Shown here: in pieces, positions 1 through 8,528 of the stretch
Layout of the letters: each line of letters begins with the position of its first letter
Numbering within the stretch: the stretch's first letter is position 1
Assembly: GCF_003933245.1 (NCBI RefSeq)
Contig: NZ_QUSX01000001.1
Coordinates: forward strand, 1,984,001-2,048,000
Source of the DNA: Maribacter algicola
GTDB taxonomy: Bacteria > Bacteroidota > Bacteroidia > Flavobacteriales > Flavobacteriaceae
Length of the DNA: 64,000 bases
Direction: 5' to 3'
Position numbers and translations under genes: made by a program
The notes under the pieces: generated by a model
The model's database searches: none
What the model was told of the DNA's origin: nothing
What the model saw: only the letters and a program-made list of their open reading frames with translations

Positions 1-2
1 CC

Positions 3-725
3 ATTAGTAATTGGGGCTTTAACGCATTGAAATTCGATTTGGATTATGCGAGCGATCCTGATAAATATGATCGCTATAATTGGACCGCCAGTCCGGGTGA
101 GATTATACGAATGTATGATCAACTTGCTGCGGTTAGGGAAGCGGTAGGACCAAAAATAGATTTATGTGTGGATATGCATGGACGATATGATCATGTGACC
201 GCCCAGACCATTGCCAAAAAAGTAGAAGATTTAAATCTAACTTGGTTGGAAGAGCCTATTCCAGCAGAAAATTTTGACGCATTCAAAACACTTGCGGAGG
301 AAACAAGCACACCCATTTCAGCGGGTGAAAACGTATACTTAGGTCACGGATTTAAACAATTGCTGGACAATGGAGTGGACATCATCATGCCAGACCTTCA
401 AAAATGTGGGGGCCTAGGGGAAGGACAGCGCATTGCCAACCTCGCCAATTTATACTATGTACCCTTCTCACCACATATGGTGGCTTCCTTCTTGGGTGCC
501 ATGGCATGTGCCCATGTGTGTGCCTCGGTTCCCAATTTCCATTTAATGGAATGGCAATCCTACTTCCACACAGACCCTATGTTCAAGGAAATAGTGACCT
601 ATGATGAAGCGGATTGGGTGAAGGACAGTTTTGTGAAGGTTTCCGATAAACCAGGTATTGGAGTGGATATCAATGAGGACGCCATGCGAAAGTATGCCCC
701 CGAAGGCATTCCATTTTTTGAATAA
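3..725 (+). CDS. Enolase-superfamily sugar-acid dehydratase, C-terminal part (5' end outside window)
   Basis: The reading frame is open from the window edge, so the start codon lies upstream. This is the barrel domain of the mandelate racemase/muconate lactonizing group. Visible metal ligands are the Asp of VDMHGRYD (about 171), the Glu of WLEEP (about 249) and the Glu of AGENVY (about 327). A catalytic His lies in SPHM (about 474). The Asp-x-His arrangement is that of D-galactonate or mannonate-type dehydratases, which turn an aldonic acid into a 2-keto-3-deoxy acid. An RraA-like aldolase and an FAH-family hydrolase follow, which fits sugar-acid breakdown. The exact substrate cannot be read from the fragment. 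Confidence 0.85.
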   Translation: MSNWGFNALKFDLDYASDPDKYDRYNWTASPGEIIRMYDQLAAVREAVGPKIDLCVDMHGRYDHVTAQTIAKKVEDLNLTWLEEPIPAENFDAFKTLAEETSTPISAGENVYLGHGFKQLLDNGVDIIMPDLQKCGGLGEGQRIANLANLYYVPFSPHMVASFLGAMACAHVCASVPNFHLMEWQSYFHTDPMFKEIVTYDEADWVKDSFVKVSDKPGIGVDINEDAMRKYAPEGIPFFE

Positions 726-752
726 TCAATAACACATAAAATAGAGACGATT

Positions 753-1688
753 ATGTTACAAAGAAAGTATATGCTGTTAGTGGTGCTGATCGGTTTGGCG
801 ACCCAGATGATGGGGCAACAGATTAGTAAGGAAGAACTTATTTTTTTAACTCCACAGTGGACAGGAGAACGCTTTGAGGATGGAAGACCCAAAGTGTCCG
901 ATGCCTTATTGGAAAGGATAAAGTCTGTTAGTGTGGAGGAGGCCTGGGCCGTAATGAAAAACGAAGGCTATCGGTATCAAATTGCCGAAGACTGGAAACT
1001 GATCAATCCCGATAGTGTTTTGGTAGGTCGCGCGGTCACCGCAACGTTCATGCCCGGCCGCCCAGATGTTTGGAAAGCCATTGATGACCGGGGAAAAGCA
1101 CAGGGAAAACGTGGTCAAAACACCTGGCCCGTGGATATATTGGTAAATGGCGATGTGTACGTTGCAGACCAATTTGGTGCGGATAAGGACGGACCTACCA
1201 TTGGGGACAACGTAGGCAATGCAATTTATGCAAAGACCGGAAATGGAATTGTTTATGATGGAGCTTTAAGGGATGTTGAGGGACTCATGGAAATAGGAGG
1301 TTTTACTTCCTATTACACCAGTTATGACGCTTCCCACCATAATCCACCGGGTGATTTGAACACGATGCTCATAGGAATCAATCAACCTACGAGAATCCGT
1401 ACTGTAACCGTAATGCCCGGTGATGTAGTATTGGGAAAAATGGGTGTGGTAACTTTCATACCACCGCATTTGGCCGAGAAGGTGGCGACGACCTCAGAAG
1501 TTGTTCGTTTGCGCGATATGTTCGGACATCAACGTATAAAGGAGGGTGTTTATACTGCGGGCCAAATCGATACTCGTTGGGCCGATGAAATTGAAAAGGA
1601 TTTCAGCAAATGGCTCAATGAACATATTGATGAATTACCTGTTTCCAGGGAACAAATCCAAGAAATATTGAAGAAGAGAACTTGGTAA
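753..1688 (+). CDS. RraA-like aldolase family protein, exported
   Basis: The protein has 311 residues. It begins with an apparent signal peptide (hydrophobic stretch at residues 7-21, ending MMGQQ). The central part carries the RraA/HMG-CHA aldolase signature: an Asp in IGDNVGN, exactly 20 residues, then Arg-Asp in GALRDVEG. That is the D-x20-R-D metal and pyruvate-enolate site of class II pyruvate aldolases. Members cleave 4-hydroxy-4-methyl-2-oxoglutarate or related keto acids; the bacterial RNase E regulator RraA shares the fold but not this site. It lies 27 bases after the dehydratase, so probably in the same operon. A secreted RraA-like protein is slightly unusual; substrate unknown. Confidence 0.8.
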   Translation: MLQRKYMLLVVLIGLATQMMGQQISKEELIFLTPQWTGERFEDGRPKVSDALLERIKSVSVEEAWAVMKNEGYRYQIAEDWKLINPDSVLVGRAVTATFMPGRPDVWKAIDDRGKAQGKRGQNTWPVDILVNGDVYVADQFGADKDGPTIGDNVGNAIYAKTGNGIVYDGALRDVEGLMEIGGFTSYYTSYDASHHNPPGDLNTMLIGINQPTRIRTVTVMPGDVVLGKMGVVTFIPPHLAEKVATTSEVVRLRDMFGHQRIKEGVYTAGQIDTRWADEIEKDFSKWLNEHIDELPVSREQIQEILKKRTW

Positions 1689-1772
1689 GATCTAGAACAA
1701 TCTAATAAGATTAAGTTGCCATGGCGAATATTCTATATTTCGCCATAGTATGCTTTACTTGCATTATACACC

Positions 1773-2231
1773 ATGTCAACTAAACAATTATTGAATAAAT
1801 TATCTGTACTAATTCTCGTACCATCCTTTTTAAGCGTCATGGTAGGATGTCAAACGAAGACAGAGAAAACAACCCGGCACACTACCTGGTCCCAATATGG
1901 TGGAAGCCCTGACCAATCCAAATACTTTGAATCACCAATCATTACCAAAGCCAATGTGGGTGAATTGGAACTGCTTTGGAGCTATCCTTCTGGAGATGAC
2001 CGATTTTATTTTTTTAGTCCCATTATCGTGGATAGTACCATGTATGTACTGGGAAAAAATAGTTCTCTAATCGCTATTCATGCCAAAACAGGTAAAGAAT
2101 TTTGGATACACACAGACCTACCCGGTATTTCCCGTAGGGGCATTAATTATTGGGAAAGCGAGGATAGAATTAAAAAGGGTTTGCCGTTTCTTGCATGCAC
2201 CTTAATACGGTTTTTTATTTTTAGAATTTGA
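1773..2231 (+). pseudogene. N-terminal remnant of a PQQ-dependent dehydrogenase lipoprotein
   Basis: The frame starts like a normal lipoprotein (hydrophobic leader, lipobox Cys in MVGCQTK). It continues with the first propeller blade of quinoprotein glucose/alcohol dehydrogenases: WSQYGGSPDQSKY, then IITKANVGELELLWSYPSG, and later RRGINYWE. Homology stops at about 2170, where the text becomes unrelated (KKGLPFLACTLIRFF) and ends. Family members usually exceed 550 residues; only about 130 are left here. No other part of the enzyme was found downstream. I read it as a deletion remnant rather than a short functional protein. Confidence 0.7.
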
Positions 2232-2361
2232 AAGGAATGAGGCTCAGTTTTTTTAATTGAACTTTTGGCAGGGAACCGGTAAAGATGCCTAAAAGTCCTT
2301 TAGCTGGCACCTGACTTATTTGGAATAGCATAGTTTAGATTATAAAAAAAATTAATTATCA

Positions 2362-3567
2362 ATGGAATACATGGAAAATAATCAGATAATTCCCGAAATG
2401 GCAAAAGAAGGCACGTGGATAGGAAGATGTTACATTCCAAAAAAAATAGCCTATAATAATATAGCGGGGCCGCACGTCATTTGGGCATATAAGGGGATGG
2501 TTTATGACGTATCACGCTATTACAAATCCACCAGTGAATTGGTCAATGATGGCTCCTATATGAAGGTTTTGAACACGGATGATCCCAACATTTCGCAGGT
2601 GGGAAACCTGGAAGACATCTTGGACAATTCGTTTTATCAAAACAGGGATGGGAACAAACCCTATCTACTTGCACCAAACGATACTCAGGCGGTAAAGGCT
2701 TGTGGGGTTACGTTTATTAAAAGTCTTTTGGAACGGGTCATTGAGGAAAAGGCAAAGGGGGACCCTCGATTGGCAAATCAGATCAGGGAAGAGATTACCG
2801 CTACCATTGGGGAAGGACTCAATAACGTAAGACCTGGTTCTGCGCATGCAATGAAGTTGAAGGAGGAATTAAAGAAACGAGGAATATGGTCCCAATATTT
2901 AGAAGTGGGTATAGGCCCAGATGCCGAAGTGTTCACTAAGTCCCAACCATTTTCGGCCGTAGGCTACGGTGCCGAAGTAGGAATACACCATGATTCCGGT
3001 TGGAACAATCCCGAACCTGAGGTGGTACTGGTGGTTACCAACAAGGGCGAAATTGTAGGTGCAACATTGGGTAACGACGTTAATCTAAGGGACTTTGAAG
3101 GCAGAAGCGCCTTGTTGTTGGGAGAGGCAAAGGACCAAAACGGCTCTTGTGCAATTGGGCCTTTGTTCAGAATGTTGGACGAAACATTTACGCTGGAAGA
3201 CGTAAAGACTTCCAAGGTATCTTTAAAAATTGAAGGCAAGGATGGATTTATTTTGGAGGATTCCAGTGATATGGGCGAAATAAGCAGGTCACCAGAGGAA
3301 TTGGTGGCCCAGGTCCTGAGTGACAATCATCAATATCCGGACGGGTTTGTACTATTTTGCGGAACGATGTTCGCCCCCACCTTGGACAGGGACGCAGAAG
3401 GCATGGGCTTTACCCATAAGTTAAATGATAAAGTGGTTATCGCATCGCCTAAATTGGGTCAATTGACCAATTGGGTCAATATGACGAATAAGATTCCCCG
3501 ATGGGAATTCGGAATCAATGCTTTTGTGGATTATACCTTAAGGAGAATGAATACCCCAGTAGGGTAA
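2362..3567 (+). CDS. Fumarylacetoacetate hydrolase (FAH) family protein
   Basis: The protein has 401 residues. The C-terminal two thirds is an FAH fold: HHDSGWNNPEPEVVLVV carries the Glu-x-Glu type metal ligands, followed by GATLGNDVNLRDFEGR and GEAKDQNGSCAIGPLF. FAH enzymes hydrolyse or dehydrate acylpyruvates and keto-deoxy sugar acids. The close resemblance in layout to 2-keto-3-deoxy-pentonate dehydratases, and the sugar-acid dehydratase two genes upstream, suggest the next step of the same route, but this is inference. A second in-frame Met lies three codons in, so the start could be 2371. It is flanked by two broken genes. Confidence 0.75.
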   Translation: MEYMENNQIIPEMAKEGTWIGRCYIPKKIAYNNIAGPHVIWAYKGMVYDVSRYYKSTSELVNDGSYMKVLNTDDPNISQVGNLEDILDNSFYQNRDGNKPYLLAPNDTQAVKACGVTFIKSLLERVIEEKAKGDPRLANQIREEITATIGEGLNNVRPGSAHAMKLKEELKKRGIWSQYLEVGIGPDAEVFTKSQPFSAVGYGAEVGIHHDSGWNNPEPEVVLVVTNKGEIVGATLGNDVNLRDFEGRSALLLGEAKDQNGSCAIGPLFRMLDETFTLEDVKTSKVSLKIEGKDGFILEDSSDMGEISRSPEELVAQVLSDNHQYPDGFVLFCGTMFAPTLDRDAEGMGFTHKLNDKVVIASPKLGQLTNWVNMTNKIPRWEFGINAFVDYTLRRMNTPVG

Positions 3568-3593
3568 ATAAAAATACTCTAAATAATAAAAAA

Positions 3594-3633
3594 GGCCGAA
3601 TGCATCCGTTTTTTTCGATGATGGAATTCGGCC
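3594..3633 (-). terminator. Stem-loop with T-run on the minus strand
   Basis: GGCCGAAT (3594-3601) pairs with ATTCGGCC (3626-3633), with further pairing of CATC and GATG inside. On the minus strand the stem is followed by a run of T (complement of 3588-3593), as in an intrinsic terminator. It lies just beyond the 3' end of the amidohydrolase remnant and converges on the FAH gene. Confidence 0.6.
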
Positions 3634-3664
3634 CAAAAATGGTTGGTATTAAAAAGGTCTTTGG

Positions 3665-3937
3665 TTACTCAAATTTGGAAGCATCCAGATTAAAGAATCG
3701 TACCGCATTATTAAAGAATATAACACGTTTTTGATATTCAGAAAGGTAATATGCATTATCAATAACACTAATCGAAGTTTTCAATAGGCCGAACCAAATC
3801 ATTAAATCGATTTCATATAAAATTCTTTTGGCAAAGCCCTTCTGCCCCCAGGTTTTACGATACGTATGAATCTCTTTATTCTGATTGCTCCATATATATT
3901 TGGCCAAATCAATTATTTTTGACAGTAACGAAAACAT
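3665..3937 (-). pseudogene. C-terminal remnant of an amidohydrolase
   Basis: This 90-codon frame lacks a protein start of its own but its end looks like the last helices of amidohydrolase (Amidohydro_2) enzymes. KRILYEIDLMIWFG corresponds to the usual RILYGTDxxxW with the barrel-end Asp kept. SEYQKRVIFFNNAVRFFNL corresponds to the conserved terminal SEEQKxxIxxxNAxRxxxL. The catalytic N-terminal barrel is absent, being replaced by the divergent BNR gene. The normal GTD is changed to EID. A stem-loop terminator follows, as expected for the 3' end of a once-real gene. Confidence 0.55.
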
Positions 3938-3942
3938 TACGG

Positions 3943-6900
3943 ATGAAAGTTAGCGTATTGAAAACTGCCCTATTCGCCATATTTTGTTTAAGCTTGGCAA
4001 GTGCCCAACAAATCGACTTTTCAAAACTACAGAATCTAAAGATCAGGAATGTAGGTCCGGCGAATATGAGTGGCAGGATAACGGCCATTGATGTTGTGAC
4101 CGATAATCCCAAAATCATGTATGTGGGGGCCGCCTCCGGTGGTGTATGGAAATCTGAGAATGGTGGTTCTGCTTGGAAACCTGTTTTTGATAACCAACCG
4201 ACCCAAAATATTGGCGCCTTGGCCATCCAACAAAACAATCCCAATGTGATTTGGGTAGGTACAGGCGAAGGAAACCCAAGAAACTCGATGAATTTGGGCA
4301 TGGGAATTTTCAAAAGTGAGGACGCAGGTAAAAGTTGGAAGCATTTGGGCCTGGAAGCTACCAAGACCATCCATAGGATAATTATTGACCCTACTGATCC
4401 AGATATTGTCTATGTGGGTGCCATGGGAGATCCTTTTACGGCCAATCAGGATAGGGGATTGTATAAAACCATCGATGGCGGTACCCATTGGGAGAGAATT
4501 TTACATACCAATGAAAGATCTGGCGTTGCGGACATGGTCATGGACCCAAGAAATCCAAACAGGTTGTTCGTGGCCCTATACGAGCATGAACGCACACCGT
4601 ATTATTTTACGTCCGGTGGGGAAGGTTCCGGACTTTTTGTGAGCGAGGACGCAGGAAAAAACTGGAAGAAATTAGGGACAGATGAAGGCCTTCCTTCGGG
4701 CGATTTAGGCCGAATCGGGCTGGCGATGGCCCCTTCCAACCCCAATAGAATGTATGCTAAGATTGAGGCGAAAAAGAACGCTATTTACCGAAGTGAAGAT
4801 TCGGGAGCGCATTGGGAATTGATCAATGAAAATCCAAAATTTGCCAATAACCGACCTTTTTATTTTCAGGACTTGGCGGTGGATACGGAAGATGCCGATC
4901 GCGTCTATAATATATATCAGCCCTTATCCGTCAGTTATGACGGGGCCGTGACTTTTGATACGATCCCCATGATTCCCGCCGATGAGACCAAGGGTATCCA
5001 TGCCGATTTCCATACCTTTTGGGTCAATCCCAAGGATGCGAAACACTTCATCATTGGGGGCGATGGCGGTCTGGGCATTACCTATGACCATGGCAAAAGT
5101 TGGTATTTTCCAGAGACCATTCCCGTGGCACAGTTCTACCATGTGGGTGTGGATAACGACCGCCCGTATAATGTCTATGGGGGCATGCAGGACAACGGCA
5201 ATTGGTCCGGCCCGGCCTATACATGGAAACGTGGGGGCATCCGCACGCTCTATTGGCAGTATTTAGTGGGTGGTGATGGTTTTGATATTTCGCCGGATTT
5301 GGAAAACTCCCGTTTTGGTTATGGTTCTTCGCAAAATGGAAATTTGTATCGGTACGATAAATTGACGGGCTATTACGTGAACATACAACCTCCCGCACCC
5401 GATGTAAAAACAGAGCTACGCTTTAATTGGAACGCCGGTTTTGCGAGGGATCCGTTCAACCCCAATGCAGCCTATTACGGGTCCCAGTTCGTGCATTATA
5501 CTCCAGACAAAGGGGCTACGTGGCAGGTCATCTCCCCGGACTTATCCACCAATAATCCGGAATACCAAAAAGGGGATTACGGCGGACTCACACTTGATGT
5601 TTCCGGGGCGGAACGTTACAGCTCCATCCTTACCATAGCGCCCAGTACGCTGGACGAGCAATTGATTTGGGTAGGTACCGATGACGGTCAGGTGCAATTG
5701 ACCACTGATGGTGGCAAGAGCTGGACCAATCTTACTTCAAATGTAACCGAAATGCCAGAAGAAGGGTGGATCGCTCAGATTCAGTCATCCACGTATAACA
5801 AGGGAACCGCTTGGATGGTGGTCAACAATTATAGAAAAGGCGACTACGAACCCTACCTTTTTAAGACCGATGACTTTGGAAAGACATGGCAGCGAATGGT
5901 GAACCGAGATTCGGTACGTGGGTATGCCCTCACCTTTATCCAAGACCCCGTAGAACCCAATTTGGTCTTTTTGGGAACGGAGCACGGTCTTTGGGTAAGT
6001 GCCGATGAAGGCCAAGCGTGGACGCAGTTTAAAAACGGTTTTCCTTCCGTATCCACCATGGATTTAAAAATTCAGGAAACCGAGTCGGCCCTTATCGTAG
6101 GAACTTTTGGAAGGGCCATTTGGGTGCTGGACGATTTGTTGTCTTTGCGGGAAATTGCGGGTAACCGATTGAAAGACGGACTGACCGCCCTGCCCATGAA
6201 CGATGCCGTACAGGTCAAGGGGCTTTTTATAAATCCGCCGGGGAATATATGGACCGGGTTTCACACCACTTTTGAGGGCGAGAACAAAGTCTTTCAAAAG
6301 ACGGAAATTCCCTTTTACCTTTCGGGAACACCCAAGGTGGGGGATGTTGTTAAGGCCGATATTTTTGATCATGAAGGCAACAAAATCAATTCGGTGGAAA
6401 CCAAAGATCTCAAAGTGGGACTTAATTATATGCTTTGGAAATTGGACGAAAAGTCTAGTTCCCTACTAGGTTCCTGGACGGATGATTTCTCAAGGGATAT
6501 CCCCGTGCTACCCGGAGACTATACCATCGTCCTGAAGTATGGAAATGTATCCGATACCACCAAAGTAAAAGTGATACCGGATCCACGTTTCGATTTGGAC
6601 GAGGAAGTAGACCTACAGTTATACAAGTATAGAAAAACGGCGGATGTGCAGGTAAAACAGATTTCGGAGCAACTTACATCCATTGATAAAAAGCAGAAAA
6701 AGGTCGAAACGCTTTTAAAGCAATTAGCCGATGCATCGGAAAAATCGAACGCTTCCTTACTACGAAAAATTGACCGAATGAAAACTGACTTAAAAGCCTT
6801 GAAAGCAAAAGGTCAGACCCCAAGACCGGAACGCCAGGTAGGGGCTTGGCAATCCTTTGAAACATCGGCCTATTCAAAAATTCGGGAAGTCCTACAGATT

Positions 6901-7068
6901 GCGGCGGCACAGACCACGGAACCATCCAAACAGCATTGGGAGACCTTGGAGCAGGCAACCCAGTTGATTTCCGATTTTTCTGATGCCGTGGACGATTTTA
7001 TGAATACCCAGTGGCAGGACTTTGCATCGGCTATCAAAAAATCCGATTTGGACTGGGAAATGGAATAG
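3943..7068 (+). CDS. Secreted BNR/VPS10-like repeat protein
   Basis: The protein has 1041 residues starting at ATG 3943, which begins a good signal peptide (ends LASAQQ); a TTG eight codons earlier would spoil it. The first 700 residues are Asp-box (BNR) propeller repeats of the type GGVWKSENGGSAW, GIFKSEDAGKSW, GLYKTIDGGTHW, GLFVSEDAGKNW and QLTTDGGKSW. Then comes a beta-rich region and, near residues 880-960, a Lys/Glu/Leu-rich coiled coil. Such proteins are widespread in Flavobacteria and are annotated as glycosyl hydrolase-like or sortilin-like without proven activity. The role could be polymer binding at the surface. No sorting domain is visible at the C-terminus. Confidence 0.8.
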   Translation: MKVSVLKTALFAIFCLSLASAQQIDFSKLQNLKIRNVGPANMSGRITAIDVVTDNPKIMYVGAASGGVWKSENGGSAWKPVFDNQPTQNIGALAIQQNNPNVIWVGTGEGNPRNSMNLGMGIFKSEDAGKSWKHLGLEATKTIHRIIIDPTDPDIVYVGAMGDPFTANQDRGLYKTIDGGTHWERILHTNERSGVADMVMDPRNPNRLFVALYEHERTPYYFTSGGEGSGLFVSEDAGKNWKKLGTDEGLPSGDLGRIGLAMAPSNPNRMYAKIEAKKNAIYRSEDSGAHWELINENPKFANNRPFYFQDLAVDTEDADRVYNIYQPLSVSYDGAVTFDTIPMIPADETKGIHADFHTFWVNPKDAKHFIIGGDGGLGITYDHGKSWYFPETIPVAQFYHVGVDNDRPYNVYGGMQDNGNWSGPAYTWKRGGIRTLYWQYLVGGDGFDISPDLENSRFGYGSSQNGNLYRYDKLTGYYVNIQPPAPDVKTELRFNWNAGFARDPFNPNAAYYGSQFVHYTPDKGATWQVISPDLSTNNPEYQKGDYGGLTLDVSGAERYSSILTIAPSTLDEQLIWVGTDDGQVQLTTDGGKSWTNLTSNVTEMPEEGWIAQIQSSTYNKGTAWMVVNNYRKGDYEPYLFKTDDFGKTWQRMVNRDSVRGYALTFIQDPVEPNLVFLGTEHGLWVSADEGQAWTQFKNGFPSVSTMDLKIQETESALIVGTFGRAIWVLDDLLSLREIAGNRLKDGLTALPMNDAVQVKGLFINPPGNIWTGFHTTFEGENKVFQKTEIPFYLSGTPKVGDVVKADIFDHEGNKINSVETKDLKVGLNYMLWKLDEKSSSLLGSWTDDFSRDIPVLPGDYTIVLKYGNVSDTTKVKVIPDPRFDLDEEVDLQLYKYRKTADVQVKQISEQLTSIDKKQKKVETLLKQLADASEKSNASLLRKIDRMKTDLKALKAKGQTPRPERQVGAWQSFETSAYSKIREVLQIAAAQTTEPSKQHWETLEQATQLISDFSDAVDDFMNTQWQDFASAIKKSDLDWEME

Positions 7069-7073
7069 GTGTA

Positions 7074-8525
7074 TTATTGGCTTAAAACCGCTTCGGCCTC
7101 AATTTCCACCATATAGCCTTTGCCCACCAATTTGGCCTCCACCAAGGTATTTGCCGGATTGATGTCTTTAAACCGCTCCCCATGGGCACGGGCCACAGCT
7201 TCCCAATCGGATAACTCGTTTACAAAAATTCGGGTACGGATTACATCGGCCAAGGTACCCCCAAAAGAGGTTATGGCGCCTTCAATTTTATCGATGATGA
7301 AATGGGTTTGAGCGGCTGGGTCGTTTCCGCCTATTCTCAGGCTGCCATGGGTGGCGGTCGTCCCCGATACATGGATCCTGTTATCCACTTTTACGGCCCT
7401 GCAGTATCCCGCATATTCCTCCCATTCCGTGCCGCTAAAAATCTGTTCGCGATTGTGTCCGGTTTTAACTGGGGTAAATGCCTTTGGTATGGTTTCCAAG
7501 TGGTCGCTGAGGTCGCCGGATGCCGTTAAAAATGGTGGTTTTCTGTATTCGTCCCCACAGTCGCCAGGAATCATTTGTAATTTCTTTAAGGCATTTTTGA
7601 TGGTTTCCATATCGGAAGGGTCCAAGGTGATGTCCAACATGTTTCGGTTGTCGTGTATGTGTTCACTTTTACCCAACCGCGCCCCAACGATTACAGCGGC
7701 AACGGCCGGATTCTCAAGGATGTACCTAGTAGCGATATTGGCAATGGAGGCCTTGTGTTTGTCCGCCACCGTGCGTACGGTTTTTAGCACGTGCTGATAG
7801 GCTTCCCATCCTCCGGCGGCGTCTATGAAGCGCTTGTATTTCATTTGTGACCAGGTGTTCAATTCCGCTTGTTTGGGCTCGGGTTTGCCTAACCAGGCAT
7901 CGGTCAGAAATCCGCCCGCCAATGTACCAAAGGCCAATAGTTTAACATTGTATTGCCTACAGACCGCGGTCATGTTTCCTAGGGCACGCTGATCGATCAA
8001 GGAATGACACACCTGATTACTCACAATAGGGATTCCGCTTGCAAGGGCAATACGTAAATGGGCCGCATCGAAATTGGTAACGCCCAAATGTTTTATGAGC
8101 CCTTCGTCCTTTAGTTCCTTTAAATAGAAAAGTCCGTCCAGCCAGCTGGGATCCGGATAGTACCAAGCATGAAATTGCATGAGGTCTATGGATGTTTGCT
8201 GCATCCTTTCCAAGGCGGTGTTTACCGCTTCGCGAACTTCTTCCCTCGTAATTTTGCCCGGTTTGGGTACCCATTTGGTAAAAAGTTGCACTTTGTTTTT
8301 TTCGGCAAGGTTGTTTTTAAAAGTACCCGAAATGATTTCGCTGGAGCCGTAATGGTCGGCCATATCAAAGGAGGTAAGGCCGGCATCCAGATACGGTTGC
8401 ATGTATTTAGCGGTTTCCACGGAGTCTAAAGTGGTTCCGTGTCGTTCCATATCGGCAATTTGCCAAAGTCCGGTCACTACACGTGAAATCTCAAAACCAT
8501 CGGCTAATTCTATTGTTGTATGCAT
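7074..8525 (-). CDS. Aldo/keto reductase fused to a Rid (YjgF)-like domain
   Basis: Residues 1 to about 325 are an aldo/keto reductase barrel with the usual tetrad Asp54 (FDMADHYG), Tyr59, Lys84 (LFTKW) and His119 (MQFHAWY), and an NADPH-site stretch VAAVIVGARLGKSEH. Residues about 355-483 are a Rid/YjgF domain (RIHVSGTTA, VIRTRIFVN, MVEIEAEAV). The Rid catalytic Arg is replaced by Asn459 (INPANTLVEA) while the partner Glu is kept at 474. The Rid half is therefore unlikely to be a standard imine deaminase. It lies 3 bases after an amino-acid permease gene, so probably the two are co-transcribed. The product could reduce or protect a carbonyl from imported amino acids; substrate unknown. Confidence 0.85.
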   Translation of the reverse strand: MHTTIELADGFEISRVVTGLWQIADMERHGTTLDSVETAKYMQPYLDAGLTSFDMADHYGSSEIISGTFKNNLAEKNKVQLFTKWVPKPGKITREEVREAVNTALERMQQTSIDLMQFHAWYYPDPSWLDGLFYLKELKDEGLIKHLGVTNFDAAHLRIALASGIPIVSNQVCHSLIDQRALGNMTAVCRQYNVKLLAFGTLAGGFLTDAWLGKPEPKQAELNTWSQMKYKRFIDAAGGWEAYQHVLKTVRTVADKHKASIANIATRYILENPAVAAVIVGARLGKSEHIHDNRNMLDITLDPSDMETIKNALKKLQMIPGDCGDEYRKPPFLTASGDLSDHLETIPKAFTPVKTGHNREQIFSGTEWEEYAGYCRAVKVDNRIHVSGTTATHGSLRIGGNDPAAQTHFIIDKIEGAITSFGGTLADVIRTRIFVNELSDWEAVARAHGERFKDINPANTLVEAKLVGKGYMVEIEAEAVLSQ

Positions 8526-8528
8526 TAT

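Noticed and set aside
4385..6958. Many overlapping frames within the BNR-repeat gene
   Set aside because: They are shadows of the strongly coding plus-strand gene; none has a recognisable motif.
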